NCBI GenBank assembly: GCA_023657425.1
Contig: JAGTJW010000001.1
Span: forward strand, 1,426,001-1,490,000
Direction: 5' to 3'
DNA: 64,000 nt
Origin: Ideonella sp. WA131b
GTDB taxonomy: Bacteria > Pseudomonadota > Gammaproteobacteria > Burkholderiales > Burkholderiaceae_C
Part shown: piece after piece, positions 20,840 to 29,715 of the stretch
How the letters are laid out: the number at the start of each line of letters is the position of its first letter
How positions within the stretch are numbered: the first letter of the stretch is position 1
The notes under the pieces: generated by a model
Databases searched by the model: none
The model's input: only the letters and a program-made list of their open reading frames with translations
What the model was told of the DNA's origin: nothing
Program-made: the position numbers and the translations under genes

Positions 20840-22870
20840 ATGAGCGCCACCCCATCGAAGATCTCTCTGAGCCTGGCCGCCGCGATGGCGGCCCTTTTGT
20901 GGGCCCTGCCGCCCGTGGCCGCGGCGGCGGGTCCGACCGCCGAGGTGATCGTCGGCTTCAAGCCCTCCGCCGACGTGCTGCGCTGGCACCCGATGGCCGA
21001 GCGCATCGCGGCCGCGCAGGCGCAGCGCGTGCTCCAGCAGCGCGCCGACCGGCTCGGCCGGCGGCTGGATCGCGGGCTGCAGGCCGGCCCCGCGGTGGGC
21101 CGCGGCGTGCAGGTGATGCGTGCCGAAGGCGTGGATTCCCTCACCCTGGCGCGGCAGCTGGCCGCCCACCCTGATGTGGCCTACGCCCAGCCCAATGGGC
21201 GAAAGGTCATCGTGGCGGCGCCGAACGACCCGCTGTACGTGGCCAGCCCCACCGAGCGCCGCAGCAACGGCAGCACGCTGCAGGACGGCCCGGCCAGCGG
21301 CCAGTGGTATCTGCGCGCGCCCGACGCCACGGTGCGCTCGGCCATCAACATCGAAGCCGCCTGGGTGCGAACCCGCGGCAGCGCGAGCGTGGTGGTGGCC
21401 GTGCTCGACACGGGCGTGCGCTTCGATCACCCCGACCTGGGGCGCGTGGCCACCGGCGGCAAGCTGCTGCCGGGCTACGACTTCGTCAGCAACGCGACCG
21501 TGGCCAACGACGGCAATGGCCGCGACGCCGACCCCACCGACCCCGGCGACTGGGTGTCCAGCGCCGAGGCCGGGCTCGCCCCGTTCAACGGGTGCCCGGC
21601 CCGGAGCAGCTCCTGGCACGGCACCGCCACCAGCAGCCTGGTGGGCGCCGCCACCGAAAACGCCCTGGGCATGGCCGGCGCCGCCCCGGACGTGCGCGTG
21701 CTGCCGGTGCGCGTGCTGGGCAAGTGCTTCGGCACCGACAACGACATCATCTCCGGCATGCGCTGGGCGGCCGGGCTGACGGTGGACGGCGTGCCCGACA
21801 ACCCGAACCCGGCGCAGGTGCTGAACCTCAGCCTGGGCGGCAGCGGCGCCTGCGGGGCCGCCTACCAGGCCGCGGTGGACGAGATCATGGCCCGCGGTGT
21901 GCTGGTCGTGGCGGCGGCCGGCAACAGCGTGGGCGGCGCGGTCAACGAGCCGGCCAACTGCCGCGGCGTGCTTGGCGTGGCGGCGCTGCGCCACGTGGGC
22001 AGCAAGGTGGGGTTCTCCGACATGGGCCCGGAGATCGGCATCGCGGCACCCGGCGGCAACTGCATCAACGTGCAGCCCGGCACGCCCTGCCTCTACCCCA
22101 TCCTGGCGGCGTCGAACAGTGGCACGACCGTGCCGGTCGCATCGGTCTGGACCGACAGCTACGACTTCACCGTGGGGACCAGCTTCGCGTCGCCGCTGGT
22201 GGCGGCGGTGGCGGGGCTGATGGTGTCGAAGCGGCCCGTGATGACGCCGTCGGAGCTGACAGCCGCCATCAAGGCCAAGGCGAAGCCCTTCCCCACCAGC
22301 GGTGCGGACAACGGCGCCAATGACCCGACCCCGGTGCCGATGTGCACCAACATCGCCGCGGCCGGGCCCAGCGGCCAGTGTTACTGCACCACCGGCCTGT
22401 GCGGCGCCGGCATGCTCGACGCGGGCGCCGCAGTCGCTGCCGCTGCCGGCGTGCTGGCGCGCATCCAGGTGCAGACGCCCGCTCCGGCGGTGGGCTCGCC
22501 TGTGTCGCTGAGCGGCGTCGGCAGCCTGGCCTCCATCGGCAGCAGTGTGACCGCATGGTCTTGGCAGTTGGTCTCTTCGGAGGCTGGCGTGGCCAGCGGC
22601 TTCACGAGCGCCACCGATGCCAGCACGGCGACACTGACGCCAACCGCAGCCGGCCGGTTCACGGTGGAGCTGCGGGTCACCGACAGCAGCGGCGCCAGCC
22701 AGGCGTCGCAAGTGACCGTCTCGGTGGCCGCAGCGGGCGGGCCGCCACCGGTCGCGCAGCCGTCCGATGGCGGCGATGGCGGCGGCGGTGGTGGCGGCGC
22801 CGTCACCGCCGGCTGGATGGGCGGGCTGCTGTTGGCCGTCCTGGCGCTGATGCCGGGCCGGCGGCGCTGA
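20840..22870 (+). CDS. Secreted S8 subtilisin-like serine protease with GlyGly-CTERM-like anchor
   Basis: A 676-residue exported protease. A signal peptide (residues 1-~30, ending PPVAAAA) precedes an I9-like propeptide (~35-130). The S8 triad is intact: Asp190 in VAVLDTGVRFDHPD, His260 in SSWHGTATSSL, Ser448 in GTSFASPLVAAV, with the oxyanion Asn362 in AAAGNS. A PKD/Ig-like beta domain (~540-640) follows. The tail has a long Gly stretch, a hydrophobic helix and a basic end (GGG..AVTAGWMGGLLLAVLALMPGRRR), the layout of GlyGly-CTERM/rhombosortase substrates, which suggests cleavage and surface attachment or release. It stands alone 34 bases after gap. Confidence 0.92.
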   Translation: MSATPSKISLSLAAAMAALLWALPPVAAAAGPTAEVIVGFKPSADVLRWHPMAERIAAAQAQRVLQQRADRLGRRLDRGLQAGPAVGRGVQVMRAEGVDSLTLARQLAAHPDVAYAQPNGRKVIVAAPNDPLYVASPTERRSNGSTLQDGPASGQWYLRAPDATVRSAINIEAAWVRTRGSASVVVAVLDTGVRFDHPDLGRVATGGKLLPGYDFVSNATVANDGNGRDADPTDPGDWVSSAEAGLAPFNGCPARSSSWHGTATSSLVGAATENALGMAGAAPDVRVLPVRVLGKCFGTDNDIISGMRWAAGLTVDGVPDNPNPAQVLNLSLGGSGACGAAYQAAVDEIMARGVLVVAAAGNSVGGAVNEPANCRGVLGVAALRHVGSKVGFSDMGPEIGIAAPGGNCINVQPGTPCLYPILAASNSGTTVPVASVWTDSYDFTVGTSFASPLVAAVAGLMVSKRPVMTPSELTAAIKAKAKPFPTSGADNGANDPTPVPMCTNIAAAGPSGQCYCTTGLCGAGMLDAGAAVAAAAGVLARIQVQTPAPAVGSPVSLSGVGSLASIGSSVTAWSWQLVSSEAGVASGFTSATDASTATLTPTAAGRFTVELRVTDSSGASQASQVTVSVAAAGGPPPVAQPSDGGDGGGGGGGAVTAGWMGGLLLAVLALMPGRRR

Positions 22871-22885
22871 GCAAGGCCGTCGCCC

Positions 22886-23305
22886 TCAGCGAGCGGCGCT
22901 GCAGGGCTTGAAGCCGGCTGCGGCCAGCCGCCGGGTCAGATCGGGTGGCGCCTGCGGCAGGCGCAGCACGGTGCCCGCCGCATCGCGACCGGGCCTGGTG
23001 GCCGCCAGCCGCTGGACATCGTCGGGGGACACCAGGGCTTCGGCCAGGCGGGCCTCGGCGGCGCCGAGATCGGGCTCGCGCAAGGGGTCGGTTTCGATGC
23101 AGGCCAGCACCGCGGCGCGGGCGGCCTGGACGGCGGCGCTGGCAACGGGCGCCGGCAGCACCGTCACCGATCCCGGCGCGACCTGCGCGGCCAGCCGCTG
23201 CGGCTCGCGCTCGGCCTGGCGCGGCGGTGTGCCCAGCCACCCCTGCGCCCAGGCAAGGTACAGGCCGTTGGCGAGCAGCAGCAGAACGACGAGGATGCGC
23301 AGCAT
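22886..23305 (-). CDS. Small membrane-anchored protein of unknown function, downstream of birA
   Basis: A 139-residue protein starting MLRILVVLLLLANGLYLAW, a single N-terminal membrane helix, followed by a Pro/Ala-rich hydrophilic part predicted to lie in the periplasm. Near the C-terminus a folded-looking segment (ETDPLREPDLGAAEARLAEAL, then LRLPQAPPDLTRRLAAAGF, ending with a single Cys) may be a degenerate SPOR-like domain, since SPOR proteins are frequently found after birA/coaX in this order, but the match is weak. It lies 16 bases after birA on the same strand. The start is fixed by the hydrophobic helix; longer frames run into birA. Confidence 0.6.
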   Translation of the reverse strand: MLRILVVLLLLANGLYLAWAQGWLGTPPRQAEREPQRLAAQVAPGSVTVLPAPVASAAVQAARAAVLACIETDPLREPDLGAAEARLAEALVSPDDVQRLAATRPGRDAAGTVLRLPQAPPDLTRRLAAAGFKPCSAAR

Positions 23306-23321
23306 CGGTGGTGGCTGGGCT

Positions 23322-24305
23322 TCAGCGCGCGCCGGCCGGGTGCGCCAGCCGCACGCTGGCCTCGCCGCTGACGATCCGGTGCTCGCCGGCTGCCGTGCGC
23401 AGGCGCAGGGCGCCCTGCTCGTCCACGCCGGCGGCCACGCCCTCCAGCGCGCTGCCGCCGTGCACGACGACGGCCTGGCCCAGGAGCAGGTCGCGCGCGG
23501 CAAAGCCTTGCACAAACGGCGCGAAGCCCCCGCGCTCGAAGCGCTTGAGGGCCTGTGCCAGCGGCACGGCCACGGTGGCCAGCGTGGCCGGCGCGGCCGC
23601 GGCCGCGTCCAGCTCCTGCAGGCAAGCGTAGCCGTGCGCCAGCGGCGGGCCGGCGGTCGCCACTTCGGCGCGCGGCAGCACGTTCAGCCCGACGCCCACC
23701 ACGACCATGCGGTGGCGGCCCACGGACACGGTCTCGATCAGCACACCGCCGAGCTTGCGGCCGAGCACGGGCGCGGCGGCGTCGTCGCGCAGCCACAGGT
23801 CGTTGGGCCACTTCAGGGCCAGCCGCGGGGCCGCCGGCCGTGTCTCCAGCGCCTCGGCCAGCGCCACGCCCACGGCCAGCGAGAGGCCGTCCCACTGCAC
23901 AGGCGCCAGCGGCAGACCCAGCGAGAACGTGAGCGAGCGGGTGGCGGCGCTGCTCCAGCCGCGGCCCAGGCGGCCGCGGCCGGCCGTCTGCTCCTCGGCC
24001 ACCAGCAGGCAGGGTGTGAGGTCGGCGGCACACCGGCCTGGCGGCGTGGCACCGCCCTCCGCGAGCGACGCACCGTGCCCGGGACCGCCAGGGTGGCTGA
24101 TCGGAGCGTGCCGGTCGCCGCCCGCCTCGCGGGCGCGCGCCAGCAGGCGCGAGTTGGTACTGTCCACGCGTGCCACGATCTCGACCTCGATGCCCGGCAG
24201 CAGCGGTTCAAGCTGCTCGCGCAGCGCCTCGGCACCCCAGCGCAGCGCCAGCGCCGGCGGCTGCGTCGCTGGCGCTGGCGCTGGCGGGTGGGCGGGCGTG
24301 TCCAC
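23322..24305 (-). CDS. birA: Biotin--[acetyl-CoA-carboxylase] ligase
   Basis: A 327-residue biotin protein ligase that activates biotin to biotinyl-5'-AMP and transfers it to the lysine of the carboxylase carrier protein. The start of the catalytic domain (VDSTNSRLL), the ATP/biotin loop GRGRLGRGWSS and LALKWPNDLW are present, with a C-terminal SH3-like part (GVAAGVDEQGALRLRT). There is no N-terminal helix-turn-helix, so it is a class I ligase without repressor function. About 30 residues (from DRHAPISHPGG) form an insertion ahead of the ATP loop. It uses a GTG start at 24305, six bases after the SET-domain gene. The coaX gene often found next to birA is absent. Confidence 0.92.
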   Translation of the reverse strand: MDTPAHPPAPAPATQPPALALRWGAEALREQLEPLLPGIEVEIVARVDSTNSRLLARAREAGGDRHAPISHPGGPGHGASLAEGGATPPGRCAADLTPCLLVAEEQTAGRGRLGRGWSSAATRSLTFSLGLPLAPVQWDGLSLAVGVALAEALETRPAAPRLALKWPNDLWLRDDAAAPVLGRKLGGVLIETVSVGRHRMVVVGVGLNVLPRAEVATAGPPLAHGYACLQELDAAAAAPATLATVAVPLAQALKRFERGGFAPFVQGFAARDLLLGQAVVVHGGSALEGVAAGVDEQGALRLRTAAGEHRIVSGEASVRLAHPAGAR

Positions 24306-24311
24306 GCCGTC

Positions 24312-24830
24312 TCAGCGCTTGGGCGCCAGCATCGTGCGACGGCAGCGCGGGCTGCCGCAGCGGCACTCGTACTGCTTCTTCAGCTTCGGCGTATAGCGCT
24401 CGTCGATCACGAGGCCGTAGTCGTAGAACAGTTCCTCGCCGGGCGAGAGTTCGCGCAGCGCGTGGATGAAGACGCGGCCGTCGGCGGTCTCCTCGGCTTT
24501 GCAGTTGGGTTCGCAAGCGTGGTTGATCCAGCGCGCGGCGTTGCCGCCGAACTTGGCGTCGATGACGTGGCTGCCGTCGTCGAGGCTGAAGTAGAAGGTG
24601 TGGTGCGGGTCGGAGGGGTCGTGCGGGTGGCGGCGCAGCGCCTCGGGCCAGGTGATGGTCTCGCCGGTGTATTCGATGATGCGCTGGCCAGCGGCGATGG
24701 ACTGCAACGCGAAGACGCCTTTGCCGTGCACGCCGCTCCTGCTCACCTGGATGCGCCGGCCCCGGGGGGCAACGGCCTTGGCCTCGGAACGCAGTTGCGG
24801 GGTCTTCTTCATTCGGTACATTGAACTCAT
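24312..24830 (-). CDS. SET-domain protein (putative protein lysine methyltransferase)
   Basis: A ~172-residue cytoplasmic protein made almost wholly of a SET domain: SGVHGKGVFALQSIAAGQRI at the start, the SAM-binding pseudoknot motif RWINHACEPNC, then GEELFYDYGL with the catalytic Tyr. A post-SET-like cysteine cluster (ECRCGSPRCRRTML) closes it and could bind zinc with the NHACEPNC cysteine. Such SET proteins occur in several Burkholderiales and other bacteria; targets are mostly unknown. Three close ATGs (24830, 24821, 24812) are possible starts, none with a strong ribosome-binding site. The gene precedes birA by six bases on the same strand. Confidence 0.88.
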   Translation of the reverse strand: MSSMYRMKKTPQLRSEAKAVAPRGRRIQVSRSGVHGKGVFALQSIAAGQRIIEYTGETITWPEALRRHPHDPSDPHHTFYFSLDDGSHVIDAKFGGNAARWINHACEPNCKAEETADGRVFIHALRELSPGEELFYDYGLVIDERYTPKLKKQYECRCGSPRCRRTMLAPKR

Positions 24831-24927
24831 GCAGGTGCGCGCGCGTGCCTGCGCGGCGCCCGCGCACACACACGCGAGAAGGGGCGCATTGTAGGGATCG
24901 GGCTCAGCCAGCTGACATCACAGGACC

Positions 24928-27537
24928 ATGACGAAGACGATCATCATTGCCGAAAAGCCCAGCGTGGCGCAGGACATCGTGCGCGCGCTCGGCTCGGCCG
25001 ACGGCAAGTTCGACAAGCAAGCCGACCACTTCGAGAATGACCGCTGGGTTGTCACCAGTGCGGTCGGCCATCTGGTGGAGATCAAGGCCCCGGACGACTA
25101 CGAGGTCAAGCGCGGCAAGTGGAGTTTCGCCAACCTGCCGGTGGTGCCGCCGCACTTCGACGTGGCGCCCATCGACAAGGCCAAGAGCCGGCTCACGGCC
25201 GTGGTGCGGCTGGTCAAGCGCAAGGACGTCGGCGCCATCATCAACGCCTGCGACGCCGGGCGTGAGGGCGAGCTGATCTTCCGGCTCATCCTGCAGTACG
25301 CCTTTGGCGACAAGGTCCACGGCAAGCCGATCCGCCGCCTCTGGCTGCAAAGCATGACGCCGCAGGCCATCCGCGAGGGCTTTGACAAGCTGCGCTCCGA
25401 CCGCCAGATGCTGGGCCTGGCCGACGCTGCGCGCAGCCGCTCCGAGGCCGACTGGCTGGTGGGCATCAACGGCACGCGCGCGATGACCGCCTTCAACTCG
25501 CGCGACGGCGGCTTCTTCCTCACCACCGTGGGCCGCGTGCAGACGCCCACGCTCAGCATCGTGGTCGAGCGCGAAGAGAAGATCCGCAAGCACGTGAGCC
25601 GCCCGTACTGGGAGGTGAAGGCCAGCTTCGACGCCACGGCCGGCCTCTACGACGGCAAGTGGTTCGACCCGAAGTTCAAGAAGGGTCGAGCCGGGGAGGG
25701 GGCACCGCTTGACGCCACGCCCGATGCGGATGCCCGCGCCGACCGTCTGTGGAACGAGGCGGAAGCAAGGGCCATCGAGCAGGCGGTGCGCGGCCAGCCC
25801 GCCAGCGTGGTGGACGAAGCCAAGCCCAGCACGCAGGCCAGCCCCTTGCTGTACGACCTGACGACCTTGCAGCGCGAGGCCAACTCGCGCTTCGGCTTCA
25901 GCGCCAAGACCACCTTGTCGCTGGCCCAGGCGCTGTACGAAAAGCACAAGGTGCTCACCTACCCGCGAACCGACAGCCGCGCGCTGCCCGAAGACTACGT
26001 GGGCACCGTCAAGCAGACCATGGCGATGCTGGCCGACGAAGACCTGCCCGGCCCGCTGCGCGAGCTGGGCGGCCACGCGCGCAAGGCCTTGAACGACGGC
26101 TACGTGAAACCCGTGAAGCGTGTGTTCGACAACACCAAGGTGTCCGACCACTTCGCCATCATCCCCACGCTGCAGGCGCCAAAGAGCCTGAGCGAGATCG
26201 AGCTCAAGCTCTACGACATGGTCGTCAAGCGCTTCATCGCGGTGTTCTACCCGAGCGCCGAGTTCATGGTCACCACGCGCATCAGCACCGTGAAGGTGGG
26301 CGCCGCAGAGCACCGCTTCCAGACCAACGGCAAGGTGCTCGTCAACCCCGGCTGGCTGGCGGTGTACGGCAAGGAGGCGCAGGACGACGACGCCAACCTG
26401 GTGGCCGTTGAACCGGGCGAGCTCGTCAAGACCGAGAGCGTGGAGGTGCTGGCGCAGAAGACGCGTCCGCCGGCGCGCTACACCGAGGCCACGCTGCTCT
26501 CCGCAATGGAGGGTGCCGGCAAGCTCATCGACGACGAGGAGCTGCGCGACGCCATGAAGGAGAAGGGCCTGGGCACCCCGGCCACGCGCGCCGCCACCAT
26601 CGAGGGCCTGATCAACGAGAAGTACATGCTGCGCGACGGCCGCGAGCTGGTGCCCACGGCCAAGGCCTTCCAGCTGATGACGCTGCTGCGCGGCCTGGCC
26701 ATCGAGGACCTGACCAAGCCCGAGCTCACCGGCCAATGGGAGCACCAGCTCGCCGAGATGGAGCACGGGCGGCTCTCACGCGACGCCTTCATGGCCGAGA
26801 TTGCCAGGATGGCCGAGCGCATCGTGAAGAAGGCCAAGGAATACGACCGCGACACCATCCCGGGCGACTACGCCACGCTGGCCCAGCCTTGCCCCAATTG
26901 CGGCGGCGTGGTCAAGGAGAACTACCGCCGCTACGCCTGCGCGGGGGCCGATGGCGACACCGAAGGCTGCGGCTTCTCCATCACCAAGATCCCGGCCGGC
27001 CGGGCCTTCGAGATCGTCGAGGCCGAGGCCTTCATCCGCGACCACAGGATCGGCCCGCTCGAGGGTTTCCGCAGCAAGGCCGGCTGGCCGTTCACGGCCG
27101 AGCTCAAGCTGGTGCGCGACGACGAGATCGGCAACTGGAAGCTGGAGTTCGACTTCGGCGATGACGAGCGCCAGGGGCAGGCCGACGGCGAGCCGGTGGA
27201 TTTTGCCGGTCGGTCCAGCCTGGGTGCCTGCCCCAAGTGCAAGGGCCGCGTCCACGAGCACGGCAGCAACTATGTCTGCGAGCACGCCGTGGGCGCACAC
27301 GTGACCTGCGACTTCAAGAGCGGCAAGATCATCCTGCAGCAGCCGGTGTCGCAGGAGGAGTTCACGAAGCTGCTGTCCACCGGCAAGACCTCGCTGCTGC
27401 AGGGCTTCGTCTCGAACAAGACGCGGCGAGCCTTCAGGGCCTACCTGGCCTGGGACGCGAAGGAGGGCAAGGTCGGCTTCGAGTTCGAGCCAAGGCCTGA
27501 GCGCAAGCCCGGCGCGAAGCGGGGTGCCAAGGGCTGA
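24928..27537 (+). CDS. topB: DNA topoisomerase III
   Basis: An 869-residue type IA topoisomerase that cuts and passes single strands and resolves replication or recombination intermediates. The Toprim domain shows [13 protein letters not shown] and [11 protein letters not shown]; the active-site Tyr is in [13 protein letters not shown]. After the core (~1-640) come two cysteine modules: CPNCGG..C..C at ~655-685 and [17 protein letters not shown] at ~770, with a Topo C-terminal repeat at the end. It is about 200 residues longer than E. coli TopB (653), the extra length being this C-terminal zinc/basic region. AGGA precedes the ATG. It overlaps nothing and reads towards proA. Confidence 0.96.
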   Translation: MTKTIIIAEKPSVAQDIVRALGSADGKFDKQADHFENDRWVVTSAVGHLVEIKAPDDYEVKRGKWSFANLPVVPPHFDVAPIDKAKSRLTAVVRLVKRKDVGAIINACDAGREGELIFRLILQYAFGDKVHGKPIRRLWLQSMTPQAIREGFDKLRSDRQMLGLADAARSRSEADWLVGINGTRAMTAFNSRDGGFFLTTVGRVQTPTLSIVVEREEKIRKHVSRPYWEVKASFDATAGLYDGKWFDPKFKKGRAGEGAPLDATPDADARADRLWNEAEARAIEQAVRGQPASVVDEAKPSTQASPLLYDLTTLQREANSRFGFSAKTTLSLAQALYEKHKVLTYPRTDSRALPEDYVGTVKQTMAMLADEDLPGPLRELGGHARKALNDGYVKPVKRVFDNTKVSDHFAIIPTLQAPKSLSEIELKLYDMVVKRFIAVFYPSAEFMVTTRISTVKVGAAEHRFQTNGKVLVNPGWLAVYGKEAQDDDANLVAVEPGELVKTESVEVLAQKTRPPARYTEATLLSAMEGAGKLIDDEELRDAMKEKGLGTPATRAATIEGLINEKYMLRDGRELVPTAKAFQLMTLLRGLAIEDLTKPELTGQWEHQLAEMEHGRLSRDAFMAEIARMAERIVKKAKEYDRDTIPGDYATLAQPCPNCGGVVKENYRRYACAGADGDTEGCGFSITKIPAGRAFEIVEAEAFIRDHRIGPLEGFRSKAGWPFTAELKLVRDDEIGNWKLEFDFGDDERQGQADGEPVDFAGRSSLGACPKCKGRVHEHGSNYVCEHAVGAHVTCDFKSGKIILQQPVSQEEFTKLLSTGKTSLLQGFVSNKTRRAFRAYLAWDAKEGKVGFEFEPRPERKPGAKRGAKG

Positions 27538-27577
27538 GCTGGGGGGCGGCGCAAACCTGCCCGGCGACAATGCCGGG

Positions 27578-28873
27578 ATGGACACCCAGGACCGCTCCTC
27601 CAACGCCAGCTCTGTCGGCACCCTGATGCAGGGGCTGGGCGTCGCCGCCCGAGCCGCGGCCACCCGCATGGCCGCAGCGCCGACGGCAGCCAGGGACGCC
27701 GCGCTGCGAGGGCTGGCGCGCCGCTTGCGCTCGGTCGGCGCGGCGGTGGCCGAGGCCAACGAGATCGACCTCGCTGCGGCGCGGGCGGCAGGCCTGGACG
27801 GGCCGATGCGGGACCGCCTCAGGCTCACGCCCGATGTCGTCGCCACCGTGGCCGAGGGCTGCGAGCAGATCGCGGCCATGCCCGACCCGGTCGGCGAGAT
27901 CACCGGCGTGAAGCGGCGCCCCAGCGGCATCAGCGTCGGCCAGATGCGTGTGCCGATCGGGGTCTTCGGCATGATCTACGAGAGCCGTCCGAACGTCACC
28001 ATCGAGGCCGCGAGCCTGGCCATCAAGAGTGGCAACGCCTGCATCTTGCGCGGGGGCTCCGAGGCCATCCACAGCAACCGCGCGCTGGCGGCGCTGGTGC
28101 AGGGCGCCCTGGCCGAGGCCGGCCTGCCGCCCGAGGCGGTGCAGCTCGTGCCCACCACAGACCGTGCCGCCGTGGGCGCGCTCATCAGCATGCCGCAGTA
28201 CGTGGACCTGATCATCCCGCGCGGCGGCAAGGGCCTCATCGAGCGCATCAGCGCCGAGGCCCGCGTGCCGGTGATCAAGCACCTAGACGGCAACTGCCAC
28301 GTCGTTGTCGACGCCGAGGTCGACCTCGACCTCGCTGTGAAGGTGACGGACAACGCCAAGACGCAAAAGTTCAGCCCCTGCAACGCCGCCGAGAGCCTGC
28401 TCGTGCACGCCGCGCAGGCTGCGGCCTTCCTGCCATGCATCGGCGCGGTGTTCGCGGCCAAGGGCGTGGAGATGCGCTGCTGCGCGCGCGCGCTGGTGCT
28501 GCTGGCCGGCCTGCCGAAGGTGCTGCCGGCCACCGAAGCCGACTGGGCCACCGAGTACCTGGCGCCCGTCATCAGCATCAAGGTCGTCGACTCGCTCGAC
28601 GAGGCCATCGCGCACGTCAATCTGTACGGCAGCCACCACACCGACGCAATCCTGACCACGAGCCACCCGAACGCGATGCGCTTCCTGCGCGAGGTCGACT
28701 CGTCCAGCGTGATGGTCAACGCCAGCACGCGGTTTGCCGACGGTTTCGAGTATGGGCTGGGCGCCGAGATCGGCATCAGCACCGACAAGTTCCACGCCCG
28801 CGGGCCGGTGGGGCTGGAGGGCCTCACCTCGATGAAGTGGGTGGTGCTGGGGCAGGGCGAGGTCCGCGGCTGA
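27578..28873 (+). CDS. proA: Glutamate-5-semialdehyde dehydrogenase (gamma-glutamyl phosphate reductase)
   Basis: A 431-residue enzyme reducing gamma-glutamyl phosphate with NADPH in proline synthesis. Family marks are [56 protein letters not shown] and the end [18 protein letters not shown]. The catalytic Cys is in [13 protein letters not shown]. The ATG at 27578 gives the usual length. proB is not adjacent, as in many betaproteobacteria where proB sits with obg and ribosomal genes. Gap to topB is 40 bases; a lemA-like gene follows 31 bases later on the same strand. Confidence 0.95.
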   Translation: MDTQDRSSNASSVGTLMQGLGVAARAAATRMAAAPTAARDAALRGLARRLRSVGAAVAEANEIDLAAARAAGLDGPMRDRLRLTPDVVATVAEGCEQIAAMPDPVGEITGVKRRPSGISVGQMRVPIGVFGMIYESRPNVTIEAASLAIKSGNACILRGGSEAIHSNRALAALVQGALAEAGLPPEAVQLVPTTDRAAVGALISMPQYVDLIIPRGGKGLIERISAEARVPVIKHLDGNCHVVVDAEVDLDLAVKVTDNAKTQKFSPCNAAESLLVHAAQAAAFLPCIGAVFAAKGVEMRCCARALVLLAGLPKVLPATEADWATEYLAPVISIKVVDSLDEAIAHVNLYGSHHTDAILTTSHPNAMRFLREVDSSSVMVNASTRFADGFEYGLGAEIGISTDKFHARGPVGLEGLTSMKWVVLGQGEVRG

Positions 28874-28904
28874 AGGCGCGGCTGAACGCAAGGGCGAGGG
28901 CGCG

Positions 28905-29444
28905 GTGACGAGCTGGCTGCTGCTGGCGCTGGGGGCGCTGCTGCTCTTCTGGGTGGTGGGCGCGAACAACCGCCTGATCGCCCTGCGCGATGAGGTCTGC
29001 GCGGCCTGGCAGCGGGTGGTCGAGGCGCTGCAGCCGCGTGACGCCGCGGCGGAGCCGCTCGTGGCGCTGCTGCGCAGCCCGATGGCGGCGGAACAAGGCG
29101 CACTCGATGCCTTTGTGGCCGCCACGGCGCAGTCGCGCCAAGCGGGCGCCGCGCTGGGTGCACGCCCGCTGGACCCCACATTGGCGCAGCAGTGGCAGGC
29201 CGCCGAGTCGGCGCTCGCCGGCGCGGCCTCAAGGCTCCTGGCCTTGCTGGAGCAGCAGCCGGACCTGCGTGCCGATGCCCTGGTGGCACCGCTGCTGGCC
29301 GCCTGGAACGACGCGCAGCCCAGGCTGGCCTATGCGCGCCAGCGCTTCAACGAGGCGGCCGAGGCGCACGACGCGGCGATCGCGCTGTTCCCGACGACGC
29401 TGCTGGCGCGTGCCTTGGGCATGGCGCCCGCGGGGCGGCTCTAG
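28905..29444 (+). CDS. LemA-family protein
   Basis: A 179-residue protein with one N-terminal membrane helix (SWLLLALGALLLFWVVG), then a mostly helical domain. The family shows in NNRLIALRDEVCAAWQRVVEALQ at the start and LAYARQRFNEAAEAHDAAIALFPTTLLARALGM at the end, the typical LemA C-terminal helix. LemA proteins are of unclear function and often sit with TPM-domain or M48 genes; neither is here. A GTG start at 28905 is used. Its TAG stop lies inside the CTAG that begins the nested inverted-repeat element, so the last residue(s) may have been set by that element. Confidence 0.85.
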   Translation: MTSWLLLALGALLLFWVVGANNRLIALRDEVCAAWQRVVEALQPRDAAAEPLVALLRSPMAAEQGALDAFVAATAQSRQAGAALGARPLDPTLAQQWQAAESALAGAASRLLALLEQQPDLRADALVAPLLAAWNDAQPRLAYARQRFNEAAEAHDAAIALFPTTLLARALGMAPAGRL

Positions 29445-29715
29445 GAGCGTGGGCGGCAGAAATCCAGCCCCGCGCCGGGGCGGCCAAAGCCACTGGCGCA
29501 GGCGCGTCGCGCAGCGCGGGCTTGACGCCCGCGCCAGCGGCGCAACACCCGCCAGCGGCTTTGGCCGCCCCGGCCCCTCGGGTTGGGCCGATTTCGGGGC
29601 CCATGCGGCGTTGCCACGCTGGCCCGGGCGCACAGCCCGGGCTGCGCGCGGCGCCTGGCCTGGGCCCCGAAGTCGGCCCAACGCGGGGCTGGATTTCTGC
29701 CGCCCACGCTCCTAG
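29441..29715. repeat. 275-bp nested inverted-repeat element (three-way stem)
   Basis: The ends are a perfect 34-base inverted repeat (29441-29474 with 29682-29715, outer bases CTAGGAGCGTGGGCGGCAG). Inside are two further long hairpins: 29474-29497 with 29551-29574 (24 bases, one mismatch), and 29581-29603 with 29661-29683 (23 bases, near perfect). The folded strand would be a stem with two side arms, like a cloverleaf. No convincing coding sequence is found. A 16-base copy of the outer end (CTAGGAGCGTGGGCGG) recurs at 31194-31209, beyond the adjoining IS. It may be a non-autonomous mobile element, a REP/BIME-type repeat or a strong bidirectional terminator. Confidence 0.8.
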
